This document shows positions 34,886 to 47,558 of a stretch of DNA of 64,000 nt, piece by piece. The notes beneath the pieces were generated by a model. It was not told where the DNA came from. It made no database searches and saw nothing but the letters and a program-made list of their open reading frames with translations. Source of the DNA: Guadua angustifolia. Taxonomy: Eukaryota; Streptophyta; Magnoliopsida; Poales; Poaceae. Numbering within the stretch: position 1 is the stretch's first letter; each line of letters opens with the position of its first letter. Both the position numbers and the translations under genes were made by a program. The stretch lies in contig CM070515.1 of NCBI GenBank assembly GCA_036346375.1, forward strand, positions 14,530,423 to 14,594,422. Reading direction: 5' to 3'.

Positions 34886-36605
34886 GTCACAGTCTTGCAC
34901 AAAAAGTTAGACTTGTCAACCATTTAAACAAAAAAAGTTAGAAATGGAGCTCTTTTATGGTACATTAAATTCAATATAAACCACTCATTCTTTTCGATCC
35001 AATAAATCATATTAGCTAATATTTATTTATACTTTCTCTGGTAGTACAGTAGTATTGGCTAGATCTGATTTCTCGTGCTTGCTCACCGTACACTATCGGG
35101 ATAATGCACTATAAGGGTCTGTTTGGCAGGGATTCAGCTTCTCCAGATTCTGAGAATCTGGTGAAGCTGAAAATTTTAGCTTCACCAGATTCATAAAGCT
35201 GGAGCTGTGAGTATATTAAGAGTGTTTAAGGGGTTGTTTGGCAGAGCTCCAGCTCTCAACTCCACCCCGGATCTGGGTGGAGCACTGCCAAACACCCCAA
35301 CTCCAGAAAACAATGGAGCAGGCAACTCCGTGGAGCAAAGAAGAGTTCCAAGATGAGTTTTTGGAGCAAGGAAACAGGTGCTCCACGAATGGGTTTTTTC
35401 AGAGTAGACGTGGAGTTGGGATGAAAATACCCACCTTTGCCACAGGGGTAATACCCCCTCCCTTTTCCCACCCGACCCGCACTCTCCCCTTGCGCTAGGG
35501 CTTCGCTCCCTCCCTCCCAGCCGCCGCCCCTGCGGCCTGCACCTCCTCCCAACCTGTGCTCGCTCGGCCGCCGCCCCTCCTCGCGTCTCCCTCCCCTCTC
35601 ACTTCCCCTCACAGCGCAGCCGCCTCTCCCTCCTCGCGTCTCCCTCCCAGCGAAGCACCGGCGCCCTCCTCGCCTCTCCTCCTCGCGTCTCCCTCCCAAT
35701 AAGCACCAGTAGCCGGCGACCCTCCTCCTGACTCAACCATCGCCCCAAGGCTGTGCTCGGGCCAAGCAACGCTCGGCCACCGCCTCCTCGCGTCTCCTCC
35801 CAAATGAATCACCCATGACACCTCCCAGTACAGCCGTCGCCGCCCCTTCTCCCAGGATAGCACCGGTGAGCCTCCTCCCAGCTTGCCCACAAATAAATTG
35901 TTCATTCTTGTGAGCATTGTGGAATTAGAGATTAGCAGGATTTTGTGCCCTCATATCACCTAGAGAAGAGATATGATTGTTTAGATGAGGTTCCATTGTC
36001 CTAATATTCTAGTGACTGGTCATGTTTCTTGCTCTTACTACATCATGCAAGATTGTAATAGAAGCTTTGAGCACAGATAGGATTGTTGAAAGATTGGATA
36101 TGCTACTGAGTCAGTAGTTTTCTTGAAACATAGCTAAGGTTGATGTCTTAGTAGTTCATTCTGTTTGAGGTTCTAGTTCATGTTTGAGTCGATTTGCAGA
36201 TGGTTTTGTGACCTGGAGGAGATTAGGTGTATCTGCATAACACTACTTTGTAGTCTCCTATTGATCACACTAATTAGTAATGGTATAGTCAAATGGGCCA
36301 GTTTTGGTAGAACACCAACCTGCATATGAAATTGACAGGGATGTTTCTGTGGTCCAGCTTAGCAGCATTGTGTGATTGACAAGCGGTAGTTCCAGTACTT
36401 ATTTTGTTGCCCACGAAAGTCTGCGGGTTGAGTGTAACACTAGCACCTTATTTGTGATGTAGTACTGAGCATAGGAAATAGCAGAATATTCAAGCCCTTC
36501 CCATGCATCGATTTTGTAGTAAAAGTTGGGTTTAAAATCTGGAAGAGGTTGAGAAACGGTATTGATCCCACTAATCGGTTTTAGTTTTACACCCTGGGCC
36601 TTATC

Positions 36606-37114
36606 TAGGGATGGCAACGGGTATATACCCGGCGTGTATCATCACCCCATACCCGTACCCGTGTTAATAAAATTCACCCGCTATAATACCCATACCGCAT
36701 GCGGTACAAATTTACCGTGCCGTGCCGTGCGGGTAACGGGACCGACGGTAACCCGTACCGCATTAATGTGTAGCTAATTCAAGTTTTTTGATTTTTTTAA
36801 TATGTCAACTTGATGATATGTTTCTCATTAATGGTTGATGATTATGTACTTTTGTATCGTGTTGGAGAAATGAAGAAATTTGATAGATGCATGATGACCA
36901 AGTTGAACTTGATAACACTCACCTCATCAAGCGAGAAGCAGGTGGATCATACCCACGGGTGAACGGGTACCCGTGCCGTGCATTCATCATACCCGACGGG
37001 TGAAGGTTTTCCCCCATTAAGGTACCCATGGGTATGATTATTGGACCAGATTTGTACCCTAATGGAGTAAATACTCATCGGGTATCGGGTTTCGGGTACC
37101 CATTGCCATCCCTA
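36606..37114. mobile_element. hAT-type MITE, 509 bp, nested in the Harbinger element
   Basis: Both ends read TAGGGATGGCAAYGGGTA inward. The 8-bp duplication GCCTTATC is perfect at 36598-36605 and 37115-37122. Subterminal regions are full of CGGGTACCCG-type words, as in 46372-47550. It ends about 140 bp before the ORF1 start codon, so it probably alters the promoter or leader of that gene. Confidence 0.92.
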
Positions 37115-37255
37115 GCCTTATCTGAATTCAGGACCAGATCCTGGAAGTTTTCAGGATGGTTCTCGATTGAACACTAGATATTGATCATTTCCCTAATTGT
37201 TTATGTAATTTTTATACTCTGATAATATTTTGCTATATGATGATAATCTGTCCAG

Positions 37256-38185
37256 ATGGCTGTTAAGTGGAATGATTTGAACACTAGAATCATTTGTGAG
37301 TTGTTTGCTGAACAAGTGGAGATTGGAAACCGACCAAACACGCACTTGAACTCTGTTGGTTACATAGAGATTAGAAAAAGGTTTAAAGAAAGAACAGGCA
37401 TAGAACTCAACAAGACTCAACTTAAGAACAAGTGGGATAAGTTGAAAGTTGAATTTACAGCATGGAATAAGTTGTTGAGGCAGACAGGCGGGGGTTGGGA
37501 CCATGAGAAAGGTACTCTTCAACAGGATGATGAATGGTGGGAGAAGGCAAAGAAGGTTAGTTTGTGCACATATTTCCAATGTGCTAGGACATTTCATGAT
37601 TAATGAACTAATTTATGTTTATTTCCAATTTGCCAGGACATTCCTGGTTGTGGCAAATTTAAGAAAAAAGGCATTCAAAACGAAGACCTTCTTCGGCAAA
37701 TGTATCGTGACATTTCCAATGATGGTGAAGACCATTGGAATCCTATGGGTACCACCCCAGTAGCACCTTCTGCAAATAGTGATACACAAAATGTAGGTAC
37801 AGAAGACTGGGAGGATGAAGGCATGAATGATGATGTGATTCCTGATGATTCTCCCAACACTAGTAACGGCAAGAGACGTGCTTGTCTTGTTCCTGGTAAA
37901 GGCAAGAAGGTTAAGACAAGTACAGCTCTTGTCATTCAAGAAAAAATTATGAAGATAGCTGATTCGGCCTCATCTGTGGCTGCTAAACATGCAGATCGTA
38001 CTTCTATTGCACAAGTCATGGAACTTGTTGTTGCTTGTGGTGCAAACTATGGAAGCAATGAGCATTACATTGCTACTGATTTGTTTGTGAAAAGGGAGCA
38101 AAGGGAGATGTTCATGACATTGCCCAGTAATGAAATTAGATTTGATTGGCTAAGGAGAAAGTACGTTGACAAGTATGGGCAGTAA
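37256..38185 (+). CDS. Harbinger ORF1, Myb/SANT-like DNA-binding protein
   Basis: Two exons, 37256-37555 and 37637-38185, joined GT-AG in phase 0, encode 282 residues without a stop. Residues 1-100 form a Myb/SANT-like domain with the usual tryptophans (W5, KWDKL, FTAWNKLL, EWWEKAKK). The middle is acidic and contains a basic patch (KGKKVK). The C-terminal part has conserved-looking blocks (MELVVACGANYGS, RFDWLRRKY). In active elements this protein partners with the transposase and binds the element ends. It looks intact, so it could in principle still be made. Confidence 0.88.
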
Positions 38186-38396
38186 TGAGATGTGTTTCTG
38201 AACTAGTTGTATTGATTTTTTATTTGTGTAGCAAGAATATTTGTGTATGTCATGTTTGGATATTGTCATTTTGTTTCAAAACAATTTGTTTGAAGACTAT
38301 TAATTATTATCATTGAGTTTGAAGACTATTAATTATTGTCATTGTATTTGAAGACTATTATTATTGTTGTGTCTCATATTGATGTTTATTGTACAG

Positions 38397-39691
38397 ATGT
38401 CTGAAAGTGATAGTGATGATTCTAGTGAAGAGTTGGAAATTTTTTTTGATATGGTTTTGAGTGCTGCTGAAATAGCTCAAATATATTGTGAGTTTTACCT
38501 ACACAAGGCACCACCAAGGACATCACGAACAAGTGGCATGGGATGGTTGATTGAGACGCTAAAGACTCCTGGAGAATGTCATACCCAACTACGTATGAAC
38601 GAAACTATCTTTATGGATCTACATGGTTTGCTGGTGAATAGGTATGGATTGCAATCATCTATACACATGAGCACTTATGAAACGCTAGCAATTTTTTTAT
38701 TTACATGTGGTGGATGTGAGTCAAATAGGAGAGGTCAAAATCGGTTTAAGCATTCAGGTGAAACCATTAGTAGGAAGTTTGATGAGGTTCTAAACTACTT
38801 GGTTGCTATGGCAAAAGATTACCTGAGACCTCAAGATCCTAATTTCAGAATCGTCCATAAGAGGATTAGAGATGATAAGAGAGCTTATCCACACTTCAAA
38901 GATTGCATTGGTGCTCTTGATGGAACTCATATTCGTGTAACTCTTGCTTTGAAGAGCAAATAAGGTATGTTGGAAAAACTAGAATTCCAACCCAAAATGT
39001 GCTCGCAGTATGTGACTTTGATATGCGATTCACTTATGTATCAACTGGTCAACCGGGAGCAATGCATGACACAAGTGTATTGTACCATGCGATCAGAGTG
39101 GATCGAGAGTTCTTTCCACATCCTCCACAAGGTAATGCACTTTCAATTTTTCATGAAATTTACAAGCAAGTCTTATATTGAAATAATAACTTGCTTTACC
39201 TTTTTATTTTGACAGGCAAGTATTATGTTGTTGATGTGGGCTATCCTAACCGACCTGGTTACCTAGCACCATACAAGGGAGAAAGATATCATTTACTTGA
39301 GTGGCATAGAGGTATGGAACCGAATACTCCTAGGGAGAAGTTCAATAGAGTGCACTCATCCATGCGTAATGTTATCGAGCGATCATTTGGAGTATTGAAG
39401 ATGAAGTGGCAAATCCTGTACAAGATGCCAAGCTATCCGATGCACAAACAAAAAATGATTGTTGCTGCTACTATAGTGCTTCATAACTTCATACGTGAGC
39501 ATGCTAGTGGAGACTGGAACTTCGAAAAAGTTGATCGAGATCCTAACTACATACCTACCATACCAGAAAGATACAACAAATATACAGTTCCTTATCAAGC
39601 GTCAGATGGGACAACTACTCAACCAAATGCTGTGACTATGGATGCATTTCGAGATGAATTGGCCACTGCTATTGCGCTTTCATGGAATTAA
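38397..39691 (+). pseudogene. Harbinger DDE transposase (HARBI1-like), one frameshift
   Basis: It starts at 38397 with an acidic, Ser-rich N terminus. The catalytic triad is visible: first Asp in GALDGTHI (about 38917-38937), second Asp in AMHDTSVL (about 39061-39081), and Glu in VIERSFGVLK (about 39371-39400). A one-base shift near 38950 makes the first frame end at 38963 while the family sequence continues in another frame (NVLAVCDFDMRF). A later GT-AG intron (39132-39215) restores a normal exon, GKYYVVDVGYPNR, and the gene ends at 39691. Without the shift it would be a full-length family member. A short additional intron is possible but no sites fit. Confidence 0.88.
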
Positions 39692-40414
39692 TCTTATTTT
39701 TTCCTATATGTTCTTTGATGGAACCATTTCACTTATATATTTCATGGAATTAATCTTATAGTGTGGATCAATATTTTTTTGTAATGGTCTATAACAAAAC
39801 TTATATATTTATAGTGTGGATTAATTTCTTTTTATAATGGTATAGAACAAAATATGAAAACTAGTACTGTATACGCTTATGTGGCAATTTTGGTGTAGAA
39901 GACAATGCTTGATTATGTGTACTGTATACGCAAAATATGGATTTGTTTTTGGTCCGTGCGTAGGCAAATGCCTTGATCTGTGTGCTTGTGGTAATTTGGA
40001 CATGTTGGTATGAGTAGGTTTGATGGTACACGAAAATGGCTGAACAGGTTTAAACAAGTTTGAAATAATGTCTCAAATAATAGCATACAAAAGAACCACA
40101 TAAATAAGCTAGAACTATTGGCAACACCTTTCTTTGATGGTAATATTGACCATTCACCATCATTCTAGGATCTGGAGCTAATCTCATGGCCAAACACCAC
40201 AACTCCAACTCTAGTTCTGCAGTAGAGCTGCTCTACAGTGGAGTTGTGGAGCAGAACTGAAAAAATGGAGCTAGAGCTCTGCCAAATAGCCCCTAAATAG
40301 ATCATCTTATTTACATTTTAGACCAAAAATATAAACTTAATTCACTTTATTTTAGTCTATAAGTTTCAGATTTCAGAAAAAACTAAAATCTAAAGCTCTA
40401 CCAAATAGACCTAA

Positions 40415-42093
40415 GTTTCTGAAAGAAATGTCGCGTAGATTGTGTAGTCAACCGAGCAATCCATTGTTGCTCTTCTTCCAGAATCCAGGCTCGTTTTACA
40501 CATGATTGCATCCCCACTGACATGTACGGCTGTACGCCACTGGAGTACTGAACGCCGGGCCGGGCCGGGCCGGGCCGGACACGACGGAAGTTACACACGA
40601 TCGATGGTGCGGTTAGACTGTGAGCCAGCGAGCGAGACCGCGCATCCACCTCGTTTGATACCCACGGAAGCGGCTGCAGCCTGCAAGATCGATGGCGACG
40701 TACCAACCAGCCGCCGGCGACCCCGTCTCGCGGCCGTGCCCGCGCGCGGTGCCCAACTCCGGTGTCTAGCATATATAGCAGCGCCGACGTCTCACGGCGT
40801 CAGGCTGGGACTCGGTTTTATTACACGCTGCGCCTGCGTCTTTTGCCCATGGGCATGTGAGCCACGTACGCCTGGCCCCATCACATCGCAGCATGTCAAA
40901 CAGGAGGATCACAAGAGGATCTTTACCGGTGCCGGCCATGTAGCCTGCAAGCAGCTCAGCTTGTGATCCCCCCGGTCCTCCCTTGGCCGGGAGCTCGGCG
41001 AACAAGTGGACTGCATTGCATGCGAGGCGTACTCCAGAACTGCAGCGGCAGGGGCACGCAAAAATTGCGATCCCAGGCCAGCTCCAGCCTTCCATCCTCC
41101 AGGCCATGTGCCATGCCGGATCCAATCTGCAGAACATGCAGTCACATGCCCATCCACCATTGGCGTGGACCGAGTAGCAGGCCCTGCCTGCCTTGCCCCC
41201 ACACAGAGAATCTTGATTAGTTTAAAATGCCGCACCCACATAGATGATGATGATGTTGACGATGATGTGCTGCACAGGCACCAGACTGATCACTGGAGCT
41301 AAGGCAAAAGCACAGATCGCCAAGCATAACCAACTTGCAATGCAGCAACAGAACGTTTTGGGGGTTTGGTTCCTCCAGGTTGTTCATCCAACCAACCTGC
41401 CGGGGACAGGCATGCATTTGATGGTGACATTTGAACATCTGACGATACATCGATCTAGAATTAGGCAGAAATCACAAAAGGTGGCACTAATACAATAAGA
41501 AAAACTGGCATGATTCTTTAGAAAGCAGGAAAGGTGGCACTGATACAATGGGAGAAAATGGCACGAATCTTTGGAAGACCACCAAATCCTTTTTGCAGTC
41601 ACATCACCAACTTCGACAACGTTCGATTAAGAAAGGAGAAAAAAAGGATCAAACAAGGTGAAATAGTTACAGAGCTGGAAAGTTGACAGGTTTCCTCAAG
41701 CAAGGAGAGAGATCTCTACACTTTCTGCACCAAGGTAATCACAAAGCTTTATGAACAGTTGAACACAAACCAAGGTTAGCTTCTCCCGAGCCTGGGAGAA
41801 GAAGATGCCAGCAGCCACACGCTTAATGGCTGGGTAGACCGGCCAACATCAAGAAATAAATGTCAAACTCCGGAACAACGACTCCCAACTGTTTGCAGAC
41901 ATCATCATGATTTCACAAACTGTTCACTTGAGGTTGGTGAGTTCTTTTACCTATTGGGAAAGCCACCAAAACTCAAACCTTTGCCCTCCCCCCTTTCACC
42001 CCCCCTCCACTCTTCCCCGGGATATAAAATTATTCGACAGTATTCTACTCTCTGGATTTTGTCCATTTCCTCTGCAATGATCCAAATGTCGAA
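40415..42093. other. Intergenic DNA between the Harbinger nest and HMGR, no gene supported
   Basis: The stretch 40540-41220 is GC-rich with ORFs on both strands, none recognisable. It includes a (CCGGG)n run at about 40557-40577. At 41481 and 41533 a 52-bp segment (GGTGGCACT...) is repeated. The part next to 42094 should contain the HMGR 3' untranslated region. Confidence 0.45.
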
Positions 42094-45000
42094 TTAAGAT
42101 GCGGCCTTGGACATATCTTTGCTGGATCTGTTGTATTTCATGTGGCTCTTGACAAGCTGGCCTGCGGCAAGGGCAGATAAGAGGGATAGCTCCCCGGCAA
42201 GCACCCCACCTGCCACCACGGTGGCCAGGAGCCTCGCGTTTGATCCTGGGGATTCCCTGTTTGCGCCTTTCACTCCAAGTAGGTCCAAGCATGCAGCCTG
42301 TGATGCCAACTGAGTCCCTCCCCCAACTGTGCCCACCTGCATTTCAGTAATAATTAGAGCTTGTTTATCATTGTGTACTTGTTGAGCATAATTTCAAATG
42401 CTATCAAACAAGTTATCTTAGGCAGATCAATATCGGTGTATGTCCTCAGAAACAACAAACATCAAAAATAGAATAATGTGCTCATCCTAACAGCATCATA
42501 ATAAATGATTAAAATAATAGACAAAGCCTGTTCAAGCCAACAAGTAGCTGGATAGGAAAATAAGCACAAGAAAATATTCCTTTTTGTTGGAAAGGAAAGA
42601 AAAGATTCCTTTGATACAAATCAGCTGATTGAGCTTACGAAGAAATGTAAACCAGGCTGTATGTAGCAAATATAATGGTCTAAGAACAATAGGACAACTA
42701 CAACCTGTATAGCTAGACCATATCTAGAGGTACAGTTAGAGATTTTGTAAATGATCCGAGTTTGACACAGTTTATCCAAGTCAGCTAGCTATAGGGAGGC
42801 ATCTTTCTAAGTGGTATTGCCTTTGAATTTTCAATTTTCACATACATTTCAGAGAATGGACAAAGCAGCTTGGAAGCACAATTCATTCCAATTGTACCAA
42901 CTGTTTTTGTCCTATTAGTGTAAAATTATTATACAAGGTTTTTTTGTTCCAGGATATCAACATCGATATATCACCTTTTCTTTAAGAACTTATGTATTTG
43001 CTGGATGGAAGTGCTCAATAGATTTCAATGGACAACAGTTCATGGAAAAGGATGTGCAAGTTAAGTATTAACCTATTCGGGACCATAAGATACGTGCAGA
43101 GCATTTTTGCAAAACAAAATCAACATGGGACCAAACAAATTGTAGGTAATACACATCATCAGCACGAAGTCTGGATATGTTAACACTTGGATAAATAAAA
43201 ATGATATCATTGCATACCTCAATAGATGGCATAGTAACGGAGATGTGAAGATCTTTGCCACCATTTACAGCCTCCAACATTGTGATGCAGTGAGAGCTTT
43301 CCACATTCTGTGCAGGATCCTGGCCAGTGGCTATGAAGATGGCTGTTACAACATTGCTTGCGTGGGCATTGAAACCCCCAAGCGCTCCAGCTACAGCTGA
43401 GCCAGCAAGATTCTTGATCACATTTAGTTCTACTAGCAACTGCACGTTGGTCTTGAGAACCTTTTTCACAACTTCCTCCTTGATTACTGCCTCACAAACA
43501 ACAGACTTTCCACGCCCTTCGATCCAATTCACAGCAGCTGGCTTCTTGTCAGAACAAAAGTTACCTGATTTCATAAGCGGAAGATACTAATTAATTTGGA
43601 AAATTACAAAACATGAAAATCTGTTACTAAATCTTGTATATTGGAATATTGAGTTATTTGATGCCCACAATTATGCTAATGAAGTCAGGTGTCTATCTAT
43701 TAGTATGTCCAAACAAGATATGCATGATGACTGGGGTTGTTTAACTTGTGCAGATACAAAAAGATGCAGTGATGCGCCTGGCTTCAAACATCCTTTCCTG
43801 TGATTTTTCCTGCAACTTGCGCACTTTCTCCTGAACATTCTAGCATGCATGATGTTCAAGAAAATGTAGTTCCAACTACTCAGAAGAAGTATAGGTTAAA
43901 GTCAATATCGTTCTGTACTCCTATCAGGTCAAGCACATTAAAGATGCAGTCTTACCAAAAAGACCGCTTTCAAAGCCCTTTCTATCTCTTCCTAATGCAT
44001 AGTGATGAGGAGTATCATACTATACGTGAATATCTTATGCCATGCCAAGTTGGTTCACTGACCATCTTACTCCCTCCGATTCACAAAAACTTGTTAGTTT
44101 GGAATGTGTGTAGTCAAACTTTTAAAACTTTAGCTATTGATATCTTTTTAAATATTTAGATTAGATGCATGAAAATCATATGTGCAGATTCATCTCAAAA
44201 TGTACTTTCATAATATTATAATTTTATTGGATTTTTAAAATATATTACAATAGAAATTAGTGGTCAAAGTTGAGTTTTGCGGACCACGTCGATGTCCATA
44301 ACAACTATTTGTGACCGGAGGGAGTATTTTAAAAAGGTATAGTTGGATTAAACATGACAATGCTCAGCCCCCCCCCAAAACCCAAAAAAAAAATCAACAG
44401 GACAAATTTTGCTAAGTACTTGTGTCACCAAAAGACCATTTTGCTTGTTCTTTGAAGATTTATTTTTGGCATTTGCAAATAAGCCGTAGTCTGTTTTCAA
44501 ATATGATGGCATTTGCATGGAGGTAGAGCAATGCTTGCGACAAATAATTCTTTTCAAACAAAAACATGTGACTAGGAATTCAGGATCCTTGGAAACTAAA
44601 GTGTGCGACTAGGAAGTTCATTATAACCAGAAGACTAGGTGACTCAGGTGAAGCAATTCAACTTATCCAAAAGAAAGCAGAGCAAAGTGAACCTGAGATG
44701 CTAATGATGTCCATGTCAGGGAAGTCATCCTGGAGGTAATCCAACACATTCTGCACGCCCTTGGAGACCATGTTCATCCCCATGGCGTCCCCTGTGCTGC
44801 AGCTGAATCTCATGTACAAATTCCTCCCCGCCATCGCACACTGCACCCCCTGCAGCCTCGCAAATCTACTCGACCTGCTCACAGTTGATATTTCCAAAAG
44901 AGTTCATTCGTCACGTCATACTCATATCATCCCACATAAGAACTTCAAAACCTTACAAGTAGAGTAATTATGAGATGAAAAGCTTATTGATTTGATTAGA

Positions 45001-46101
45001 AAAGGTGCCTTTGACTACAGAGACAATCGTTGAACACAAATGTTGTGTTAATCCAGTGCCATTTGTTGCACTCTAAGTGCACAAGTTGAAAGGGCTAGTA
45101 GGATACAACCGGCAGTTGTGGCACGTAGCTATCAAGCACAATTAATTAGAATTTTTGGCTGTGTGTTCAGTGTTGTACCTGTTAAAGACAATGGAGAGTG
45201 TGTCGAAGTTGGCGGGGTCCTCCAAGAAGGCCTTGAGCTCGGCGGCGCGGCGCGCGGTGGGGAGGCGGGCAGCGGGGGCGCGCGTCATCCCGTCCCGGAG
45301 CACGACGCTGGTGGCGCCGCCGGACTCGGCGATGGCCTTGCAGCCGCGGTTGGTGCTGGCGACGAGGCAGCCCTCGGTGGTCGCCATGGGGACGTAAAAC
45401 CACTGGCCGTCAAGCAGGAGTGGCCCGGCGATGCCTACCGGTAGCTGGACGTACCCCACCGGGAGCTCGCAGCATTGCCCGAGAATCGACGCGTAGTCGA
45501 ACCCGTCAAGCGGGAGACCCTCGATCTGCCTCCCCGTGATCCGTCGCACCGCCTCGCGACGGATGCCGGCGGCGCGGCGGCAGTCCCCCAGCTTGGTCTC
45601 CAGCATATAGGACGGGATTTTGCCGGCCACGACCGAGGCCACAATCTCCTCGTCCTCCTCCGGCATTTTCTCAGACACCGCGTCGGGGCTCCCCAGAAGA
45701 ACGCACTGGGCCGGGGTCGGCGCCGGGGCCCCCGCCGCGCCGGACCCCACCAGAAAATCCTCGTCCTCGTCGCTGGACGAAACGACAGACTGGACGAACG
45801 CGATGCCGAAGAAGCTGAGGAGGTAAATGAGGGAGGCGATGAGGCCGAATATGGCCAGGATCTCGGCGAGACTCACGACGTGGAGCGGCGTGGAGGAGCG
45901 GATCTTCTCGCGCCACCGCGGCATGAGGAACACGAGCGACGCCGCGAACAGCGCGGAGAATATGAGGTTCGTGTGCCGGATCGGCAGCGGCAGCGCGTCC
46001 CCGGCCTGCACCCTCGCCTGCGGCCCCGCCCCCGCCGGAGGCGGGGGTGGCTGGCGTGCCACGCCCGGCGCCGGCGGCGGCACCCTGCGTCGTGCCTCCA
46101 T
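42094..46101 (-). CDS. HMGR: 3-hydroxy-3-methylglutaryl-CoA reductase
   Basis: Four exons: 46101-45179, 44874-44693, 43564-43218 and 42336-42094. They join GT-AG in frame to 564 residues, the four-exon plan and length usual in plants. The enzyme reduces HMG-CoA with two NADPH to mevalonate, the committed step of the cytosolic isoprenoid pathway, at the ER membrane. The Pro-rich N terminus precedes two membrane helices (about 46-60 and 81-104). After an acidic linker comes the catalytic domain: ELPVGYVQLPVG (212-223), TTEGCL with catalytic Glu243, GDAMGMNM (336-343), SDKK with Lys375, GQDPAQ with Asp451, GTVGGGT (486-492) and SHM with His549. The C-terminal NRSS keeps the serine (about 555) phosphorylated by SnRK1 in plant enzymes. 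Intron 2 carries a Stowaway MITE. A hAT element sits about 270 bp upstream of the ATG. Confidence 0.96.
44070..44324. mobile_element. Stowaway MITE, 255 bp, in HMGR intron 2
   Basis: The ends are CTCCCTCCG and CTCCCTCCGG on the other strand, with TA at 44068-44069 and 44325-44326. CACAAA follows in both arms. It is the classic Stowaway structure (Tc1/mariner-derived). Confidence 0.93.
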
Positions 46102-46304
46102 TCGTGCGGTCGCGCGCGGCTAGCCTAGCCTAGGAGAGCTCACGGCCGAGTCAAAGGTGGAGTGGGTACGCGGTGGCCGCTGCTGAGGTGGTGCGACGGC
46201 CGCGCCGAGAGGACAGACAGACAGTGAGACAGAGCAGTTTGGGGGCCTCGGGACGCGGGCGACCACGGGGAGGGAAGTTGGGTTGGTGCAGGGGCAGTTC
46301 GGGC

Positions 46305-46313
46305 TTTTTAATA
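46305..46313 (-). promoter_or_regulatory. TATA-like sequence of HMGR
   Basis: On the minus strand TATTAAAAA lies about 205 bp upstream of the HMGR ATG in otherwise GC-rich DNA. It is a plausible but unproven TATA box. It is only about 60 bp from the hAT insertion. Confidence 0.4.
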
Positions 46314-46371
46314 GCAAGCGGCGGCGGCCCAGGACCGGTGCGCTTACCGCACGGCAGCAACCCCCACCGGC

Positions 46372-47550
46372 TAGGGGTGTAAATGGCCTGTATCCGTACT
46401 CAGATACAAAATTATCTTAATGGAAAACTATTTTACATTACCCGTCGGGTATGGATACGGGTAGCACTCAGGTAGGTTAGGTTCGTGTTCGGGTAAGGTA
46501 CGGGATCGGCAATACCCGGCGGGTACGGGTCGGGTATGGGTACCCGGATAATTTTCACAATTTGGGTACCCAGCGGGTATTACTAATTCCCAAATTTTGA
46601 CGAAATTGCATTGACCAAAAAATAGATCAAACGATGTCGAAAAATTTTGAAATTTTTTTTGAAGGTTTCTAACATATCAAGTATGTTCTCATTAAATTTT
46701 CAGGTGATTCTCAAATCTGAGAAATTTTTAAAAATTCAAACATTGCTACTATCCTGATAAAACGCTGACCAGCAAATTTGAACCGAATGAAAATTAGAAC
46801 AAACGAGGTTATAAAATTTTGAAATTTTTTGTGGATAGTCCTGACATATCTATAATATTGTCATAAAATTTTCAGATGATGATCAAATGTCATGAAGTTT
46901 TAAAAATTCGAACAGTACTATCGGCAAATTTGAACGAAATGAAGAATTATCCAAACTATGTTACAAAATTTTTAAAATTTTATATAATGATACTGATGAA
47001 ATTAGTAATCTCTCATAAAAATTTGAGATTATGATCACACTCAAAAAATTTTATAAAATTCTGACAAGGTAAATATCTCAATTATGTTCTACTTGCTATC
47101 AACCTAAACAAGAGGAGCACATGACCTGGTTTTCTAGACTACAGATGCTTGTGATTTCACGTTGTTCAAAACTATTGTCATTACCTCCTATTTCTTTGGG
47201 ATTGCCCCAAGTTCCTCTCCTCCAATTTAACTATGTGTTGAACTATGTATGTGAATTTCACTTTATGTATTGGACTTTGTATTATATGAGGTACTAGTGT
47301 GATAGTTGGATTGTTTTCATCGTATATTTCGATTCGAGGTATTTCATGCACTACTAGATGAAGTCTGGTTATACGTATTATACGTCCGTACACTACCCGA
47401 ACCCGATTTCTCTAAGTCATAGAAAATGCTACAGTTACTCGTTCTACCCGATCTTTACTACTACGTATGCATACGTCATCGGATAAAAATATTAAGGTAG
47501 AGTATAGAATGATCTACTACCCGCCCGAACTCGATCCGTTTACACCCCTA
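46372..47550. mobile_element. hAT-type non-autonomous element, 1179 bp, in the HMGR promoter
   Basis: Both ends read TAGGGGTGTAAAYGG inward. The 8-bp duplication CCACCGGC is perfect at 46364-46371 and 47551-47558. Near the left end are many CGGGTAYGGGTACCCGG words, as in 36606-37114; the middle is AT-rich with repeated GAAATTTTTTRAA words. No transposase is recognisable. Confidence 0.93.
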
Positions 47551-47558
47551 CCACCGGC

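Larger units (their letters stand above)
35230..40293 (+). mobile_element. PIF/Harbinger transposon, 5064 bp, nearly complete
   Basis: The inverted ends are GGGGTTGTTTGGCAGAGCTC and GGGGCTATTTGGCAGAGCTC. The target duplication TAA is at 35227-35229 and 40294-40296. It carries both proteins of the superfamily in the same orientation: a Myb/SANT-like DNA-binding protein (37256-38185) and a DDE transposase (38397-39691). The first 1.3 kb has a pyrimidine-rich, GC-rich leader and then non-coding DNA. A hAT MITE (36606-37114) sits inside, just before the first gene. The only coding lesion I see is one frameshift in the transposase. Confidence 0.92.
35115..40411. mobile_element. Tourist-like MITE split by a nested Harbinger element
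   Basis: The left end GGGTCTGTTTGGCAGGGATTC and the right end (reverse complement GGTCTATTTGGTAGAGCTTT) are inverted repeats. TAA duplications lie at 35112-35114 and 40412-40414. Its own sequence is only 115 bp on each side (35115-35229 and 40297-40411). The element at 35230-40293 inserted at its central TAA. Confidence 0.8.

Noticed and set aside
45475..46128. Plus-strand ORF of 217 codons
   Set aside because: It is an antisense shadow of HMGR exon 1.
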